The notes under the pieces: model-generated
The model's input: the letters and a program-made list of their open reading frames with translations, nothing else
Told to the model about the DNA's origin: nothing
The model's database searches: none
Position numbers and translations under genes: made by a program
Assembly: GCA_946807835.1 (NCBI GenBank)
Contig: OX327691.1
Location: 14,993,688 to 15,057,687, forward strand
Reading direction: 5' to 3'
Origin: Ailanthus altissimus
Lineage: Eukaryota > Streptophyta > Magnoliopsida > Sapindales > Simaroubaceae
DNA length: 64,000 nucleotides
In this document: positions 61,393-64,000 of the stretch, piece after piece
Layout: every line of letters starts with the position of its first letter
How positions within the stretch are numbered: the first letter of the stretch is position 1

Positions 61393-62490
61393 TGTTGATT
61401 TGAAAAAATGATTCTTCCGGCTAACTAACTTTAAATTTATTTTATTAGCAGAAATCAACAATTGAGCCTTGTCCTGGTTGAACTTATATATGGGAGCCTG
61501 AGCCTTCTCTTCTTCTATGACTACGACAAGACTTGCGAATTACAAGCAAGATTTATCGTAATGGTCTCGCTGAAGTGGATTTCAATAAAGACTCTCCGAT
61601 ATTTAAGTTAAAAAAAATTCTTGTGGACTAGAAGAGTCTAAAAACAAGTAAGAAGTAAAAGGTGTCTCCAAAATGAAAGGAAGACAATCTCTTTTCTCTC
61701 TGTTAATTCTTCTAATTTTTTTAGCATCATTTGCTTCAGTGTCTTTTTCTCCTTTTTATAGTACTAATCTTTGGAGGACCTTTCGGGTATTCTACCTCTA
61801 CTATACTTTTGACATACGCCGAATATCCTTCTACTGTGTATCTGACATACACCGAATATCCTTCTACAGATTGTGTTCTGTCATGCTTCTGATTCCGCTT
61901 CTGTTACACGCCAGGTATCTTTTTTATATATGTTAAACATATTCTCGACATATTCTTTATGCCTGTCTTCGCCGGTGGATTTGGTTAAGTGTGAGGTTAA
62001 GCTTAATTCGTTCAGAGAAGAGTCTTGGTAGTCTATTCCAATTCGGCTCGGCCGTAGTCCGATGTCTTTTCAAAGAGTATGTCTTTTGGTAACTTCACTG
62101 GCTGTACTTGGTCGGCCTGTTCGACAAACAACCGATTTGGTGTCTGTTCTGGCCTGATTTCTTCGTCGATCATGCAGGCGCTAAGATGAACCAATCTGGT
62201 TAGTGTGTAAATGGTGATTTTTCTCGTATCCTAGCCTGTCTTACCGAACAAGTGCTTCAGATTGTCAATCAGGTCCTTTGAATCCGAACAGGTTCTCCGT
62301 TGTCTAGCCCTGTCAGGGCCCGACCTAATGGCTATTACCATAGGCTTGTCTTCAAAGTGGACTATCTTACAAGAAATGGTGGGTTTTGAGGAGGGCTACT
62401 CCACAGAAAAATATCTGGCTGAGTCTTTAAGGGTTGACTTCTTTTGAGCTTGAAAACTTTAGACTCAAAGGTGATTTTTTGGGGGGATCA
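61393..62490 (-). mobile_element. Solo LTR of the 11.9-18.4 kb gypsy family (copy 3)
   Basis: Plus strand starts TGTTGATTTG and ends GGGGGGATCA, 1098 bp. Flanks AATTT (61388-61392) and AATTC (62491-62495) differ at one base. It matches the LTR at 17288-18407 throughout, including the AAGACTCTCCGAT and ACATACxCCGAATATCCTTCT blocks. Same orientation as all other copies. Confidence 0.85.
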
Positions 62491-62495
62491 AATTC

Positions 62496-63839
62496 AAATA
62501 CTACTTCGAATCTAAAATTTTACACGGACATGTTGCTTATTAAATAAGAATGTTTTTCATAAGTTTTTCAATGAAATTATGAAAAATAAAAGTATTTATA
62601 TTTAAATTTTATGTATTTTCATTAGATAGATTTTCGGCCTCTTTTAAAAGATAAAAGAAATTTATATGGATTATAAATCAAACAATCTGAATAAAGTCGC
62701 ATTTTAATATGGAGTCCTATTTATTTTGTTAATTCGACTAAATTTAAAAATCTTTTGGACATTACTATCTTTATAGTTTTGGATTATTTCAATTAATCTC
62801 TCAATTTTTGTGGACCAGCATTATTTTTTTTTTAATAAAGGTAAATTATTATGTAATTGATGTCAACTCTTTTTAGAGTATTTTATTAGACTTATTTGAT
62901 TAATGATCATCGTATATTATTTGAATAAGTGTAATTTTGATAAACATTAGTTGTAACTCATAATAGAATTGGAATTGTTGTATTTTTGTTGAGAGAATGT
63001 ACTTACCTTCGTCCTATATATATTGTAAGGTAAACTCATTAAGACCATAATATTTTGTCAATGAAATAGAGAAAAATAATTCCTCTATTTTCTAAAGAAA
63101 CAAGAGAAGCCACCATATTTGTCGAGATCTAAGTCATTTTTCATGGCTACAAGTTGAGGTATATGTTTTACGCCTTAAAAACTCATATTTTTCATAAAAA
63201 TGTTAGTTTATTTTTCATAAAAATGTTAGTTCTTGAATTTAAAACTCATTTCTTGTTGATAAAGATGTCAGATCTTGAGTTTAATATTGTTGAATAAGCA
63301 AACTTTATGCTCACTTATTACATAATGCAGAAAAAAATTATAGTACTACTATTATAGTGCAGTAAAAGTTTCTTTGCTTAATTTTTTAGAATAAGTTTCT
63401 ATTCTTAGATATAATAAAAATTTACCCCATCCTTGAAGAAATTCAAACTCGTGCCTCCAACTTAAAAACCCAAGTTATCTTCTATTTAACTAAGGTGAAA
63501 TATCCTAATGCCCAACAAACTTAATAGGCAATATCATCGCATCTATCCAAATTAAATGACTAACCAAAGATCATTGTTAACAGTGGAAAACTAATACTTA
63601 TGACTTACATTATTTTGTTCAAATTTGTAATGAACATCGTTTCAAGGCTTAATTAAGGTTATGAATGGAGGCAAGTATAGGCTGAGGTGAAGTTGATCAA
63701 CGTGGAACCCAATTTCCAGTTGGTTACAATTTTTTAATCAATCTACACTTGTCATGTTGTCCTTATAACAAGAAAGTATTCTAACTAATTTGTAACAACA
63801 TATATGGTAGGGAAAAACAACTTTACAAGAAATGTAGAA
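62496..63839. other. Intergenic, nothing recognised
   Basis: AT-rich and non-coding. It contains a short direct repeat, TTTTTCATAAAAATGTTAGTT twice, near 63188-63232. No element boundary found. Confidence 0.45.
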
Positions 63840-63943
63840 TTACAGAAAATATAATTTCACATCAGTAATCGAATCAGCTTCTTGCACCTCTGTTTCAGCT
63901 TCACTTCTTTTAACAACCTTTTTCAACAGCCTTAATATCAACT
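63840..63943 (-). CDS. Possible terminal exon of an off-window gene
   Basis: On the minus strand an acceptor-like TTTGTATTTACAG precedes an open stretch of about 34 codons, rich in Lys, Arg and Glu (ILRLLKKVVKRSEAETEVQE), ending at a TAA at 63840-63842. The acceptor, composition and following AT-rich sequence suit a last exon, but I do not recognise the family and cannot see the rest of the gene. Chance is possible. Confidence 0.25.
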
Positions 63944-64000
63944 CTGTAAATACAAACAGTTCACTATATCAACTTTTTTTAACTGAATAGCTTGACCAGC

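Overview
The window is eudicot-type plant nuclear DNA. It is AT-rich, its genes have several introns with GT-AG borders, and it holds Ty1/copia and Ty3/gypsy elements, an L1-type LINE, MITEs and many solo LTRs. The species cannot be named from the sequence alone. Two paralogous GDSL esterase/lipase loci lie on the + strand. The first (6442-9507) looks intact: five exons, 392 codons, all four catalytic-block residues present. The second (52522-61068) is a pseudogene with the same five-exon layout. It is split by a copia element in exon 1 and carries several further lesions. About 43 kb of repeats separates them.

Layout. 1-4653: most of a decayed copia element on the minus strand, running off the left edge. 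4659-5757: LINE remnant. 5758-9600: intact GDSL gene, with two related MITEs in intron 1. 11868-18407: degenerate gypsy element with matching ATATT target-site duplications (TSDs), itself hit by a 2.6-kb insertion. 19155-25490: three-unit tandem array (about 0.8 kb per unit, each with four about 82-bp sub-repeats), invaded by a hAT-like element, two solo LTRs of the gypsy family just mentioned and a long-TIR element. 26290-51929: what I read as one about 4.6-kb non-autonomous LTR retrotransposon (LARD-like) blown up to 25.6 kb by nested insertions. 52453-61068: GDSL pseudogene plus its copia insertion (52690-57792). 61393-62490: another solo LTR. 62496-64000: mostly unassigned, with a possible terminal exon of an off-window gene on the minus strand.

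Nesting at 26-52 kb. The outer LTR pair (26290-26834 and 51392-51929) is flanked by TATTC on both sides. Five first-level insertions lie inside: an LTR-like block 27222-35623 (TSD ATAGC), a long-LTR element 36567-40709 (GGTCA), a gypsy element 41097-47968 (GTTAG/ATTAG), a small non-autonomous copia 48327-49749 (GTCAA/ATCAA) and a 186-bp solo LTR 49949-50134 (CTCTG). The 27222-35623 block contains two more LTR insertions (ATAAC; CTATA), one of which contains a 2.7-kb solo LTR (TGATG). Removing all of these leaves about 4.6 kb.

No bacterial-style operon, CRISPR array, tRNA or rRNA gene was seen. The only convincing host genes are the two GDSL loci. I found no new enzymatic or defence system. 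The unusual content is structural: the depth of nesting, an uneven divergence profile between two LTRs of one element, the hierarchical tandem array, and stepwise decay of a duplicated lipase gene.
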